Program-made: the position numbers and the translations under genes
Origin: Shewanella algidipiscicola
Lineage (GTDB): Bacteria > Pseudomonadota > Gammaproteobacteria > Enterobacterales > Shewanellaceae
DNA: 64,000 nt
Direction of reading: 5' to 3'
NCBI RefSeq assembly: GCF_003605125.1
Contig: NZ_QPQT01000007.1
Location: forward strand, 124,001 to 188,000
The notes under the pieces: model-generated
Told to the model about the DNA's origin: nothing
Database searches by the model: none
The model's input: the letters and a program-made list of their open reading frames with translations, nothing else
Shown: positions 1 to 9,576 of the stretch, piece after piece
Numbering within the stretch: position 1 is the stretch's first letter
How the letters are laid out: every line of letters starts with the position of its first letter

Positions 1-1550
1 CTAAAGGTCGTAACGTTGTTTTAGACAAAAGCTTCGGTTCACCACTTATCACTAAAGACGGTGTGTCAGTAGCAAAAGAGATCGAACTTGAAGACAAGTT
101 CGAAAACATGGGCGCACAAATGGTGAAAGAAGTTGCTTCTAAAGCCAACGATGCAGCCGGTGACGGTACCACCACAGCAACTGTATTAGCGCAAGCGATT
201 GTCACTGAAGGCCTAAAAGCCGTTGCAGCAGGCATGAACCCAATGGATCTTAAGCGTGGTATCGACAAAGCGGTTATCGCAGCCGTTGCCGAGCTTAAAA
301 ACCTATCTCAAGAGTGCAGCGACACTAAAGCGATTGCACAAGTAGGTACCATCTCTGCTAACTCTGACGAGTCAATCGGTGAAATCATCGCAACAGCGAT
401 GGAGCGCGTAGGTAAAGAAGGCGTTATCACTGTTGAAGAAGGTCAAGCACTCGAAAACGAACTTGACGTGGTTGAGGGTATGCAGTTTGACCGTGGCTAC
501 CTATCTCCATACTTCATCAACAAGCCAGAAACCGGCAGCGTAGAGCTAGAAAGCCCATACATCTTGTTGGTTGATAAGAAGATCTCTAACATCCGTGAAT
601 TGCTACCTATCCTTGAAGGTCTAGCGAAAACGGGTAAGCCTCTGCTTATCGTTGCAGAAGATGTTGAAGGCGAAGCACTAGCCACATTGGTTGTAAACAA
701 CATGCGCGGTATCGTTAAAGTGGCTGCTGTTAAAGCACCGGGTTTTGGTGACCGTCGTAAAGCAATGCTACAAGATATCGCTATCCTCACCGGCGGTACT
801 GTCATTGCTGAAGAGATTGGCCTAGAGCTTGAAAAAGCCACCCTAGAAGACCTAGGTACAGCTAAGCGCGTTGTTATCACTAAAGATGACACCACCATTA
901 TCGACGGTAACGGTGAGCAAGAGCAGATCCAAGCTCGCGTAGCACAAATTAAAGTTCAAGCTGAAGAATCAACTTCTGACTACGACAAAGAGAAACTACA
1001 AGAGCGCATGGCTAAATTGGCCGGCGGTGTTGCAGTGATCAAAGTGGGCGCAGCCACCGAAGTTGAAATGAAAGAGAAAAAAGCTCGCGTAGAAGACGCA
1101 CTACACGCGACCCGCGCCGCTGTTGAAGAAGGCGTAGTAGCAGGTGGTGGTGTTGCACTAGTACGTGTTGCTAGCAAGATTGGCGACGTAGAAGTGGCTA
1201 ACGAAGATCAAAAGCACGGCGTGGTTATCGCCCTACGTGCTATGGAAGCGCCACTACGTCAAATCGCGACTAACGCAGGTGAAGAAGCGTCAGTTGTGGC
1301 TAACAACGTGAAAAACGGTACTGGTAACTACGGTTACAACGCAGGTAACGACACTTATGGTGACATGCTAGAGATGGGTATTCTTGACCCAACTAAAGTA
1401 ACTCGTAGTGCGCTACAGTTTGCGTCATCTATCGCAGGCCTGATGATCACCACCGAAGCTATGGTTGGCGAATTGCCACAAGAAGCTGCTGCTGACATGG
1501 GCGGCATGGGTGGAATGGGTGGTATGGGCGGAATGGGCGGCATGATGTGA
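1..1550 (+). CDS. groEL: Chaperonin GroEL (Hsp60), 5' end outside the window
   Basis: This is the large subunit of the GroEL-GroES cytosolic folding chaperonin, an ATP-driven double ring that encloses unfolded proteins. The frame is open from base 3. The first residues ([12 protein letters not shown]) correspond to about residue 34 of the E. coli protein, so roughly 33 N-terminal residues and the start codon lie upstream. The ATP-binding block [10 protein letters not shown] is present. The C-terminus carries the typical Gly-Gly-Met repeat tail, which ends at 1550. Visible length (515 residues) plus the missing part gives the usual total of about 548. groES is expected just upstream. A strong terminator follows at 1716-1750. 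Identity is essentially certain. Confidence 0.98.
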   Translation, partial: KGRNVVLDKSFGSPLITKDGVSVAKEIELEDKFENMGAQMVKEVASKANDAAGDGTTTATVLAQAIVTEGLKAVAAGMNPMDLKRGIDKAVIAAVAELKNLSQECSDTKAIAQVGTISANSDESIGEIIATAMERVGKEGVITVEEGQALENELDVVEGMQFDRGYLSPYFINKPETGSVELESPYILLVDKKISNIRELLPILEGLAKTGKPLLIVAEDVEGEALATLVVNNMRGIVKVAAVKAPGFGDRRKAMLQDIAILTGGTVIAEEIGLELEKATLEDLGTAKRVVITKDDTTIIDGNGEQEQIQARVAQIKVQAEESTSDYDKEKLQERMAKLAGGVAVIKVGAATEVEMKEKKARVEDALHATRAAVEEGVVAGGGVALVRVASKIGDVEVANEDQKHGVVIALRAMEAPLRQIATNAGEEASVVANNVKNGTGNYGYNAGNDTYGDMLEMGILDPTKVTRSALQFASSIAGLMITTEAMVGELPQEAAADMGGMGGMGGMGGMGGMM

Positions 1551-1562
1551 TCCTAGCTGGTT

Positions 1563-1649
1563 AAAATCGTCTATAGCGGCGTTACCTTGCCACTCGTTTA
1601 AGAGAACTAAACGTCGTGGTAAGAAGCCTTGCTCTAAAACGATTTTTCC
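1563..1649 (+). repeat. Structured intergenic repeat, copy A
   Basis: Bases 1605-1649 match bases 2657-2701 at 38 of 45 positions, with weaker similarity extending left to a shared gttac...ccactc motif. This copy can fold into a long hairpin. AAAATCGT (1563-1570) pairs with ACGATTTT (1639-1646), CTTGCCAC pairs with GTGGTAAG, and CGTTTA pairs with TAAACG. It lies in the groEL 3' region upstream of the terminator. The function is unknown. Confidence 0.6.
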
Positions 1650-1715
1650 TGCGCTAGAACATCTGTTCCATAGGCCTGAGTTCTTAGGTCGCTAAGAATT
1701 ACACCTAAAAATAAA

Positions 1716-1750
1716 CCCCGATACTGTTAATAGTATCGGGGTTTTGTTTT
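1716..1750 (+). terminator. Rho-independent terminator of groEL
   Basis: A perfect 10-bp stem (CCCCGATACT / AGTATCGGGG) with a 6-nt loop is followed by TTTTGTTTT. Confidence 0.9.
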
Positions 1751-2027
1751 ATGTGCTTATTGCAAACTTTGTTTGACGAAAAGTCGTGGTGCTTCGTCCT
1801 ATATTGGTATAAAGGCGGGTTGACGCCCAATGAACTAGAGCCTTTGTTCTGGTTAAGCTCTATGGTGGGCAATTTCAGTTGAGCACTCAGTGTTTCGTTA
1901 AACCGATCTGATGTTAGCTAATCTTTTGTATATCATCGAAGTCAGGTTATCATTGTAACTATCTAAATAGATGAATAATTATATACTTGGCGGTGTAATC
2001 CCCCATGTAACCTAAAGAGACATTCAC

Positions 2028-2540
2028 ATGAGAAAGATCATATTCGGTTTGGTTTTAATCGCTGTTACAGGTTGTTCAAGCAATGGTCTAACAACGCTGA
2101 AGCCAATGGATCCAAATTTTGAAAAAGAAATCGTGATGACAAACGATCCAGATCAAACCGCAAAAGTTAGAAGTATTGTTACTAACTGGATGGTCGATAA
2201 TGGTTACAATGTGTCTAAAAAAACGGCAAGTCCAAATGCGCAGCTAGGCGATGATCAAGTCATGTTTGAATTCAACGCTAACTGGTGGTGGGACATGGCA
2301 ACCTATATGCGTTACGTAAACTTAGATGTTACTGATAATAAAGGAAATAAGGTGGCTGAACTTGATTTCGATTCAGTAAGGTATGGTGGTATGGATAAGT
2401 TTGGCGATGCAGAAGAAAGATTAAATCTAATTATGGAAGTATTTTTCCAAAAGATTTCAGTACAAGATGCTGAACGTCAATTAGAGCATGGTAAAGATAG
2501 AAGTACTAAATCAGCACCGACCTGTGCTTACGACTGCTAG
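2028..2540 (+). CDS. Putative lipoprotein of unknown function
   Basis: A 170-residue protein with a lipoprotein signal peptide: a short positive N-terminus, a hydrophobic stretch and the lipobox VTGC with Cys16 as the predicted lipidated residue. The mature part is mixed alpha/beta-like, with an aromatic cluster (NWWWDMATYMRYV) near residues 86-98 and two Cys near the C-terminus. I do not recognise the family. It is monocistronic and flanked on both sides by copies of a structured repeat. The upstream 280 bases after the groEL terminator are A/T-rich and probably hold its promoter. Because the ATG precedes a clear signal peptide the start is well supported, although only a short AAAGAG sits at Shine-Dalgarno distance. 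Confidence 0.75.
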   Translation: MRKIIFGLVLIAVTGCSSNGLTTLKPMDPNFEKEIVMTNDPDQTAKVRSIVTNWMVDNGYNVSKKTASPNAQLGDDQVMFEFNANWWWDMATYMRYVNLDVTDNKGNKVAELDFDSVRYGGMDKFGDAEERLNLIMEVFFQKISVQDAERQLEHGKDRSTKSAPTCAYDC

Positions 2541-2621
2541 CAAATAATGGTTAGGAAAATAGTTTTGCTATCATAGAGGCCGTATAGTTTTCTGTGTAAA
2601 AAGGACGGGGTCAGCGATCAG

Positions 2622-2701
2622 TGTTACTTCACCACTCCGAATGCTTGAGAGCAGGAAACTAAACGTCGCGGTAAATCGCCTTGCTCTAACAAGATTTATC
2701 C
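2622..2701 (+). repeat. Structured intergenic repeat, copy B
   Basis: Second copy of the element at 1563-1649; the core 2657-2701 has 7 mismatches in 45 to copy A. Here AGAGCAGG (2648-2655) can pair with CCTTGCTCT, which keeps a stem around the shared CTAAACGTCG block. It lies just 3' of the lipoprotein gene, as copy A lies 3' of groEL. Confidence 0.55.
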
Positions 2702-3062
2702 CACGTAAAATACTCTGCTAGTCTAAAGCTTCACAGCCTGAAACCAAGTGAGTTAAATAGCGGAAAACAGTGCCACCCATCATTAACGGCATAAATTTTA
2801 ACCTCCTACTAATGCTTGTTTTGAGCATTTAACAAGGCTGTAACCCGCGCTGAACATGGGGTTGGGCTGTTGCCTTACTGCCCATCTTGGTTTTATTTCA
2901 TGCAAAAATATGTTAAGATGCCGCCCTTTTTTTACAGCCTCAGCCTTTACAACGTCATTAACGTGTCTTTGCAATAGACGAGGAAAACTTACCGGTTCAG
3001 TTCAAAAATGTGGTGCCAAACGGCTCCGCTTTGTAGCTGACGATGACAAAAGCGAATCCTTA
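2702..3062. other. Intergenic region upstream of the BCCT gene
   Basis: About 360 bases without a convincing gene. An open frame joined to the BCCT gene runs through 2856-3062, but its translation is Cys-rich, has no family resemblance and no ribosome-binding site, so it is treated as leader. The region probably contains the BCCT promoter; no element is clear enough to mark. Confidence 0.5.
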
Positions 3063-4682
3063 ATGTCGAATTTGACGCAATCTGTTGCTCGTAAATCAAC
3101 AGATGAAAACTACCTTGCTACCCATCCCCCCGAACAAAGTGCTACATCAACCACGGTAAACGCCTTCTCCAGCCCTGTACTCTGGTTAAGTGGCGGCTTT
3201 CTCGTCCTATTTGTACTGCTTGCTGTTTTCGATACTCCGCTCCTGTCCAACATCGTTCAAGTTGGATTTTCAAGAGTCACCCAATGGTTTGGCCCATTCT
3301 GGCAAGTGCTGTTACTGGCTAACTTTATTATCGGTCTCTACTTAGCGTTTGCGCGTACTGGCGACGTTAAGCTAGGTAATCGCGAGACGCCTGAAATTGA
3401 TACCTTTAAATGGTTGGCGATTGTGCTATGCACCCTGTTAGCCGGTGGTGGCGTTTTTTGGGCGGCCGCCGAGCCAATTGCCCATTTTGTCTCATCCCCC
3501 CCTTTTTACGGTGAAGCGCAAGGTCGAAGACTGGCGGTCAATGCCTTGTCGCAATCGTTCCTCCATTGGGGCTTCCTAGCATGGGCGATCCTCGGTAGCT
3601 TAGCGGCTATCGTATTGATGCACCTGCATTACGATAAAGGCTTGCCGCTACAGCCGCGTACTTTGCTGTATCCCATTTTTGGTGATAAAGCCCTTAATGG
3701 TTGGATTGGCACCTTAACTGACACCTTTTGTATTATTGCGGTTGCTGCGGGCACCATTGGCCCTATTGGTTTTCTTGGCTTGCAAATTAGCTATGCGCTC
3801 AATGCGCTATTTGGTGTGCAAGACACGCTTATCACCCAAAGCTTAGTGGTATTGTTTGCCATTGCTATGTATACCTTGTCGGCGTTGAGTGGCCTTAGCC
3901 GAGGTATTCAGTTGGTGAGTCGTTACAATATTATGTTGGCCGCAGCGCTCATCATCTTCATTCTATTATTTGGTCCTACTAGCTTTATTATTGATGGCTA
4001 CATGCAAGGCATGGCGCGAATGGTGAATAACTTTGTGCCAATGTCTCTTTTTCGCGGTGATAGCGATTGGTTAGGTTGGTGGACGGTATTTTTCTGGGGC
4101 TGGTTTATTGGCTATGGTCCTATGATGGCGATCTTCATTGCGCGTATCTCTCGTGGGCGTACCATTCGCCAAATGATCTTATCCATCTCTATTATTGCGC
4201 CCTTGATCACTTGCTTTTGGTTTAGCATTGTCGGTGGTTCGGGGCTGGCGTTTGAACTGGCTGAGCCCGGCATTATTTCTACAGCATTTGAGGGCGGCAA
4301 TTTGCCTGGGGCTTTACTGGCGATCAGTTCACAGCTGCCGATGCCATTGTTGACGGCGATACTGTTTTTAATCCTCACCACCACCTTTATCGTCACCACC
4401 GGTGATTCAATGACTTATACCATTAGTGTGGTGGTGACCGGTTCTACCGAGCCGAGTGGAGCCATGCGTGCGTTTTGGGGATTGTTGATGGGATTTGTTG
4501 CCATTGCATTGATCTCTATGGGATCTGGTGGGATCTCTGCGCTGCAATCCTTTATTGTGATCACCGCAGCGCCAGTGTCGTTTGTTCTGCTTCCTTCACT
4601 GTGGCAAGCGCCCAAAATGGCTAAAGCGATGGCGGAGCAACAATTTGGTAAGGCATCATTTGTCCCTGTAAAGGCAAACTAA
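3063..4682 (+). CDS. BCCT-family (betaine/carnitine/choline) transporter
   Basis: A secondary transporter of the inner membrane for quaternary-ammonium compounds such as glycine betaine or choline, usually driven by Na+ or H+. About 12 membrane segments are visible. The family signature lies in the block WWTVFFWGWFIGYGP, just over half way through the protein, followed by the IARISRGRTIR loop that is typical of the family. From the ATG at 3063 the protein has 539 residues, normal for BCCT proteins. The frame stays open upstream to 2856, but that extension has no family resemblance. The substrate cannot be read from sequence. The gene stands alone and ends at a strong terminator, so a role in osmoprotection or in choline use is an inference. 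Confidence 0.88.
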   Translation: MSNLTQSVARKSTDENYLATHPPEQSATSTTVNAFSSPVLWLSGGFLVLFVLLAVFDTPLLSNIVQVGFSRVTQWFGPFWQVLLLANFIIGLYLAFARTGDVKLGNRETPEIDTFKWLAIVLCTLLAGGGVFWAAAEPIAHFVSSPPFYGEAQGRRLAVNALSQSFLHWGFLAWAILGSLAAIVLMHLHYDKGLPLQPRTLLYPIFGDKALNGWIGTLTDTFCIIAVAAGTIGPIGFLGLQISYALNALFGVQDTLITQSLVVLFAIAMYTLSALSGLSRGIQLVSRYNIMLAAALIIFILLFGPTSFIIDGYMQGMARMVNNFVPMSLFRGDSDWLGWWTVFFWGWFIGYGPMMAIFIARISRGRTIRQMILSISIIAPLITCFWFSIVGGSGLAFELAEPGIISTAFEGGNLPGALLAISSQLPMPLLTAILFLILTTTFIVTTGDSMTYTISVVVTGSTEPSGAMRAFWGLLMGFVAIALISMGSGGISALQSFIVITAAPVSFVLLPSLWQAPKMAKAMAEQQFGKASFVPVKAN

Positions 4683-4715
4683 TCTTGATAGAAAGCTGAG
4701 TTAGCCTTGTATGTT

Positions 4716-4750
4716 AAAGCCCCGCGACTTAAAGGTCGCGGGGCTTTATT
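4716..4750 (+). terminator. Rho-independent terminator of the BCCT gene
   Basis: Perfect GC-rich stem AAAGCCCCGCGAC / GTCGCGGGGCTTT followed by TATT. The flanking A and T runs could let it work on both strands. Confidence 0.85.
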
Positions 4751-4858
4751 GTCTCTAAGGGCGCAGCGTAGCAATTTTAATCTCCACCTCAGGTTGCTTG
4801 ATTACACTTGGTGGTTCAATTACCTACCATAGACAGTTAACAGCGGGGATTTATCATC

Positions 4859-5263
4859 ATGGGGACACAAAATTCACAATCTAAGGGCCGTAAGCCCTGG
4901 GTGGCTATTGGGGTTGTTGTATCCATAGGGCTACTGCTTTGGTTGTTGTTAACCATCATGCCTAAGGGGTTTAAGACGACCCACGAGCAAATAGGTACAG
5001 GTAAGCCGGCGTTGGTGTTTGTCTATGATCCTAATCTCGCATCGAGTAACAGCCAGACTGAACAGATGAATGAGGCGCGTGCTCACCTTGGCGATAACGT
5101 CTTCTTTCTGCTGGCGAGAGCGGGTACGCCTGAGGGCGATCAGCTGATTGCTAGATACGGTGCCAGTCGAGCCGAACTCCTGTATTTCGATGCATCGGGC
5201 AAGTTGGTTAAAAGACAATTTGGAGTAGTGAGCGCCAATGAGCTAATGCAGTGGATGCGATAG
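4859..5263 (+). CDS. Membrane-anchored protein with a thioredoxin-like fold, no CxxC
   Basis: A 134-residue protein with one N-terminal membrane segment (about residues 14-34) and a periplasmic domain. The order of that domain (KPALVFVYDP, a helix, GDNVFFLLAR, then LLYFDASGKLVKRQFG and a final helix) resembles a thioredoxin fold. The usual CxxC position reads SSNSQ, and no Cys is present anywhere, so it cannot be a classical disulfide oxidoreductase. It may be a structural or binding member of the superfamily. The ATG at 4859 follows GGGGA at a suitable distance. It is monocistronic. The fold assignment is an inference from pattern; function unknown. Confidence 0.65.
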   Translation: MGTQNSQSKGRKPWVAIGVVVSIGLLLWLLLTIMPKGFKTTHEQIGTGKPALVFVYDPNLASSNSQTEQMNEARAHLGDNVFFLLARAGTPEGDQLIARYGASRAELLYFDASGKLVKRQFGVVSANELMQWMR

Positions 5264-5741
5264 CGGCAGTAATACGACAGCGCTTAATAAAGTGCTTGCA
5301 TCTAGATCGCGTTAGTTAATCTCGTATTGTAAATCAAACCGTGGGCGCTTATATGGCGTCCACGTTGTCACTTATCTCATGTTGTTGCTACCTATAGCTT
5401 TAGGCTGGGCCAGCTAGGCTTGGCTATGCTCTTTTTACCCAGACGTTTTACTGAGTTTGTCACTGTCGATGAGCCAGTTTTTCACAATGTGCTAACATAT
5501 TGTCATTATTACTGCGTGAGCGATTAGCGATTCCTTATTTTTATGGGTAATTTATTGCGGGATTATCATTAGCTTTGAAGAAAAATCTATTTTCTTTAGG
5601 AAACTCGCAAGTTTAGTAAGGTGTTGTATTCATTGGTCATGAATTCCTGATATAAATATCACTCACATTAATAACTGTGGGTTTGCGTTGGCATTCCAAG
5701 CAGTAGCAATCTTAATTCTTTGTATACCCTGGAGTACCACA
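5264..5741. other. Intergenic region upstream of gdhA
   Basis: About 480 bases without a gene. A stem GTGGGCGC / GCGTCCAC at about 5341-5363 lies downstream of the thioredoxin-like gene and may be a weak terminator. The A/T-rich 5490-5740 part presumably carries the gdhA promoter. Confidence 0.4.
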
Positions 5742-7085
5742 ATGAGCGCTGACATGACTCTCGAATGTTTTCTTTCCACCGTTGCCGCGCGTAACCCTAA
5801 TCAACCTGAATTCTTGCAGGCTGTAACCGAAGTCTTAACCTCAATTTGGCCTTTTGTAGCAGCGCATCCTGAATATTTAGATAGCGGAATTTTAGAGCGT
5901 CTTGTGGAGCCTGAGCGATTAATTCAGTTTCGTGTTTCATGGGTCGATGACCAAGGCAAGGTGCAGGTGAACCGCGCATACCGAGTGCAGCATAGCTCGG
6001 CTATTGGGCCCTTTAAGGGGGGGATGCGTTTTCATCCGTCAGTTAATCCATCGGTACTTAAGTTTTTGGCTTTCGAACAAACCTTAAAAAATGCCCTCAC
6101 CACACTGCCTATGGGCGGTGGTAAAGGGGGCAGTGATTTTGACCCTAAAGGAAAGAGCGAAGCCGAAGTCATGCGTTTCTGTCAGGCGCTCATGTTCGAG
6201 TTGCATCGTCATGTGGGCGCAGACACAGATGTGCCTGCCGGAGATATGGGAGTCGGTGCTCGTGAAGTGGGTTATATGAGCGGCATGATGAAAAAGTTAA
6301 CCAATAGCGCCGAGTGTGTGTTTACGGGCAAGGGACTGTCGTTTGGGGGCAGCCTTATTCGTCCTGAGGCGACGGGTTACGGTCTGTTGTATTTTGTCGA
6401 GGCCATGCTCAGGGTCAACGGAGGCACACTCGAGGGCAAAACCGTGACGGTGTCTGGCTCGGGTAACGTGGCGCAGTACGCCATAGAGAAGGCGATGGAG
6501 ATGGGCGCAAAAGTCATTACGGCGTCCGATTCTGGTGGAGTGGTATTCGATCCCGATGGGTTTACCCCTGAAAAACTCGCTAAGCTGATGGAGATTAAAA
6601 ATCAGCGCCGCGGCCGCGTTGCAGATTACGCCTACGAAATGGGGCTGGAGTATGTTACCGATGCCACGCCATGGCAGTTTGCCACCGAAATAGCACTGCC
6701 TTGTGCGACACAAAATGAGTTAAATGCAGAGCACGCGGCCCTGTTGATCGACAATGGAGTGCAACTGGTTGCCGAAGGTGCCAACATGCCAAGTACGGCA
6801 GAAGCTATCGCCTTGCTGCATAAAGCCAAGGTGCTCTTTGCCCCAGGGAAGGCTGCTAATGCCGGTGGTGTTGCGGCCTCGGGCCTTGAGATGAGCCAAA
6901 ATGCACTGCGCTTAAGTTGGACTCGTGAAAAGGTGGATATGCGTCTCTGTGACATTATGTATTCGATTCACGATACCTGTCAGCAATATGGCCGTGAAGG
7001 TGAGCATATTAATTATGAGTTAGGGGCTAACGTTGCAGGCTTTGTCAAAGTGGCCGATGCGATGAAGGCGCAAGGCGTGTGTTAA
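5742..7085 (+). CDS. gdhA: Glutamate dehydrogenase, NADP-dependent type
   Basis: Cytosolic enzyme that makes glutamate from 2-oxoglutarate, ammonium and NADPH. From the ATG at 5742, preceded by GGAG at good spacing, the protein has 447 residues, the same length as E. coli GdhA. The open frame extends to 5688 but without support. The substrate block FKGGMRFHP (91-99) and the catalytic-lysine block PMGGGKGGSDFDPKGKS (Lys128) are intact. The dinucleotide-binding motif GSGNVAQYA and the family ending with ELGANVAGF are also present. The gene is monocistronic. Ammonium made by NrfA elsewhere in this window could feed this step, but no regulatory link is visible. Confidence 0.95.
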   Translation: MSADMTLECFLSTVAARNPNQPEFLQAVTEVLTSIWPFVAAHPEYLDSGILERLVEPERLIQFRVSWVDDQGKVQVNRAYRVQHSSAIGPFKGGMRFHPSVNPSVLKFLAFEQTLKNALTTLPMGGGKGGSDFDPKGKSEAEVMRFCQALMFELHRHVGADTDVPAGDMGVGAREVGYMSGMMKKLTNSAECVFTGKGLSFGGSLIRPEATGYGLLYFVEAMLRVNGGTLEGKTVTVSGSGNVAQYAIEKAMEMGAKVITASDSGGVVFDPDGFTPEKLAKLMEIKNQRRGRVADYAYEMGLEYVTDATPWQFATEIALPCATQNELNAEHAALLIDNGVQLVAEGANMPSTAEAIALLHKAKVLFAPGKAANAGGVAASGLEMSQNALRLSWTREKVDMRLCDIMYSIHDTCQQYGREGEHINYELGANVAGFVKVADAMKAQGVC

Positions 7086-7088
7086 GGC

Positions 7089-7196
7089 ATGGTCAACCGT
7101 GTCGCCACTGAGCGATTGGAGTTAAAACAACCGTTAGATGGCTCGCGTTACTTGCTGGCAGGTGAGCGTGGCCCGATAAGCAATTTGGTTGCCTAG
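7089..7196 (+). CDS. Possible small ORF (35 residues) after gdhA
   Basis: An ATG three bases after the gdhA stop opens a 35-codon frame ending at 7196. The predicted peptide is polar, contains LDGSRYLLAGERG, and has no recognised relatives. It lacks a proper Shine-Dalgarno sequence but could be translated by reinitiation. A hairpin (CCCTAGCA / TGTTAGGG, 7212-7231) follows. It may equally be a gene remnant or chance. Confidence 0.2.
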   Translation: MVNRVATERLELKQPLDGSRYLLAGERGPISNLVA

Positions 7197-7402
7197 CTGC
7201 TTAATAACAGGCCCTAGCAACTCTGTTAGGGGGCGCACCAGTCCCCTCATTTTCTCACTCCCTATTCTATCCGTTTAAGCTTGGTTTAAGTGTTAACCCC
7301 GATGATGCGAGGTGATAATAATGATGCTGAAAACCTATGAACTTTGATATCTTGTTAGTGTTCGCTAGCAATAAAATTAAAATAAATTGAAGGAGATAAT
7401 GC

Positions 7403-9430
7403 GTGAAAAAAATCACCATGTTGCTGCTGTGCGTCTTGATGCCGGTGGCGAGTGCGTTTGCTGAGCCAAGTAAACCGCTGTCGGTCGATGTGTTGTGGCA
7501 ACTGAGCCGCATAGGTAACCCGACGATTTCGCCAGATGGTCAATACATTATTGCGCCCGTCACCCAGTACGATGTGCCTGAGGATAAAGGCTCAACTCAG
7601 TTGTGGTTATTTAATCAAGACGGTAAAAGTCAGCGCGCCATTACGGCTAAAGGACTGCGTGTGAGTGAGCCGGTATTTTCGCCAGACAGCCGTACACTGG
7701 CCTTTATTAGCCAGCGTGACAAGGATGAAGTGGGCCAAGTGTATCTGTTACCACTCGATGGCCCGGGTGAAGCCCAGCGTTTAACCGATGTGCCCAGTGG
7801 GGTAAAAGGCCTGAAATGGGTCGGCAAACACCTCTACTTTATCAGTTCTATTTTTCCCGCTAAAAATTGGCAAGAGATAGCAGAGCAGCTCACCGTAGAT
7901 AAAGATAATAAAGTCTCTGCACGGCAATGGAATGCGCTGCCCTATTCCAGCTTCGACCATTGGATTGATGAAGACCGTGAGGCACATGTATTTCGGATTG
8001 CGGCTAAGGGGGGCAGCGTCGAGGCTGTGACTCTGCCGTTAAATAAACAGCTTCCGCGTTCATCACAAAGTGCGGCAAGTTACGATATTGACCCTAGCGA
8101 AACTTGGATAGCCTTTAACGCCAATGGCTGGGACAACCAAGTTGATCCTAAAACCGATATTTTCCTTGCGAAAATTGGCAGTGGTAAGGTTGAAAATATC
8201 ACCTCGGCCAATCAAGCGCCCGATACCAACCCTAGCTTCAGCCCTGACGGCAAAACGCTCGCGTTTACTCGTCAGTCTATTAATGGTTTTTATGCCGATA
8301 CTGCCAAACTTACCTTGTTGGATCTCAAGCGGCGCAGTGAGAAGGTGTTAGCCGATAACTGGGATCGCTCGGTGACGCGCTTTGTCTGGACGCCAAACAG
8401 CAAAGGATTTTATGCCGCCATCGATGATGCGGCGACGCGGCGTATTTTTTACATTAATGCGAGCAATGGCAAAGTTAACGCCATTACCGATGCCACCAAC
8501 TTTAGCCAACCGGCAATTGCCAATGATGGCACCTTAGTTGCGGCCAACGACAGCTTCCTGTATCCGGCGCAGTTGGTCAGCATTAACCCTAAAAACGGTA
8601 ACCGCACCCGACTGGACCATTTCAATGATGACATCTTAGCCGATGTGGATATGGGCACCTATGAGTCAGTGACTTATAAAGGCTATGATAACCAAGACAT
8701 TCAAATGTGGGTGCATTATCCCGCTGGGTTTGACCGTAGCAAGAAGTATCCGCTGATGATGTTAATTCATGGTGGTCCACACAATGCAATTTCTGATGGT
8801 TTCCATTACCGCTGGAATGCGCAAACCTTTGCCTCTTGGGGCTATGTTACTGCGTGGCCTAATTTCCACGGCTCTAACAGCTTTGGGCAAGACTTTGCCG
8901 ACAGTATTAATCCCGATTGGAAAAATAAATCACTCGAAGATGTGCTCAAGGCGACCGAATGGTTTAAACAGCAGCCGTGGATAGATAGTGAGCGGTTAGT
9001 GGCGGGTGGCGCCAGTTATGGTGGTTATTTAACCTCGATTATTTTGGGACAAGAGCATCCGTTTAAGGCCTTGTTAATCCACGCCGCGGTGTACAACATG
9101 TATTCGCAATTGGCGGCAGATTTTGCGGTGCATAGTCCTCGTTTCGGTAATTACTGGGATAACCCAGAGATATACAAGGCGATTTCACCTCATTATGGCG
9201 CAGCTAACTTTAATACCCCCACCTTGGTTATCCACGGTCAGCTCGATTACCGCGTACCTGTGGGGCAAGGTTTTGAGTTGTTTAGAACGCTGCAGACCCG
9301 CGGCGTGGAGTCGCGGATGATCTATTTCCCTGACGAGAATCACTGGATCATGAAACCCAATAACTCCATCTATTGGTATAACCAAGTACAAGATTGGATG
9401 ACTCGTTTTGCCGAGCCTGGTGCAAAGTAA
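7403..9430 (+). CDS. Secreted S9-family (prolyl oligopeptidase / DPP-like) serine peptidase
   Basis: A 675-residue periplasmic or exported peptidase. The signal peptide ends at about ASAFA-EPSK (residue 20). A beta-propeller region with TolB/WD40-like SPDG motifs (NPTISPDGQ, PVFSPDSRT, PSFSPDGKT) covers residues 30-400. The C-terminal alpha/beta hydrolase carries the triad Ser538 (GGASYGG), Asp615 (HGQLDYRVP) and His647 (DENHWI). Family members cleave short peptides, often after Pro or Ala; the exact specificity is not readable. The start is a GTG at 7403, with AGGAG at 7391-7395; the ATG at 7399 is out of frame. The gene is single and ends at a good terminator. Confidence 0.9.
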   Translation: MKKITMLLLCVLMPVASAFAEPSKPLSVDVLWQLSRIGNPTISPDGQYIIAPVTQYDVPEDKGSTQLWLFNQDGKSQRAITAKGLRVSEPVFSPDSRTLAFISQRDKDEVGQVYLLPLDGPGEAQRLTDVPSGVKGLKWVGKHLYFISSIFPAKNWQEIAEQLTVDKDNKVSARQWNALPYSSFDHWIDEDREAHVFRIAAKGGSVEAVTLPLNKQLPRSSQSAASYDIDPSETWIAFNANGWDNQVDPKTDIFLAKIGSGKVENITSANQAPDTNPSFSPDGKTLAFTRQSINGFYADTAKLTLLDLKRRSEKVLADNWDRSVTRFVWTPNSKGFYAAIDDAATRRIFYINASNGKVNAITDATNFSQPAIANDGTLVAANDSFLYPAQLVSINPKNGNRTRLDHFNDDILADVDMGTYESVTYKGYDNQDIQMWVHYPAGFDRSKKYPLMMLIHGGPHNAISDGFHYRWNAQTFASWGYVTAWPNFHGSNSFGQDFADSINPDWKNKSLEDVLKATEWFKQQPWIDSERLVAGGASYGGYLTSIILGQEHPFKALLIHAAVYNMYSQLAADFAVHSPRFGNYWDNPEIYKAISPHYGAANFNTPTLVIHGQLDYRVPVGQGFELFRTLQTRGVESRMIYFPDENHWIMKPNNSIYWYNQVQDWMTRFAEPGAK

Positions 9431-9493
9431 TATGGCTTAAGTGATATCACAGAGCTAAGCGCTAGTGTCTGTGAGGTTTCACTGACACAGCTT

Positions 9494-9524
9494 AAAAAGG
9501 CTGCCTAAATTGGCAGCCTTTTTT
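9494..9524 (+). terminator. Rho-independent terminator of the S9 peptidase gene
   Basis: Stem AAAAAGGCTGCC / GGCAGCCTTTTT with a short loop and a continuing T run. Confidence 0.88.
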
Positions 9525-9576
9525 GTGTCATCATCGCTGGCGCTTAAGCTGAGTGTTAAGCGCAACCGATAATGGC

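Noticed and set aside
2856..3062. N-terminal extension of the BCCT gene
   Set aside because: Cys-rich, unlike the family, with no ribosome-binding site; the ATG at 3063 gives the normal length.
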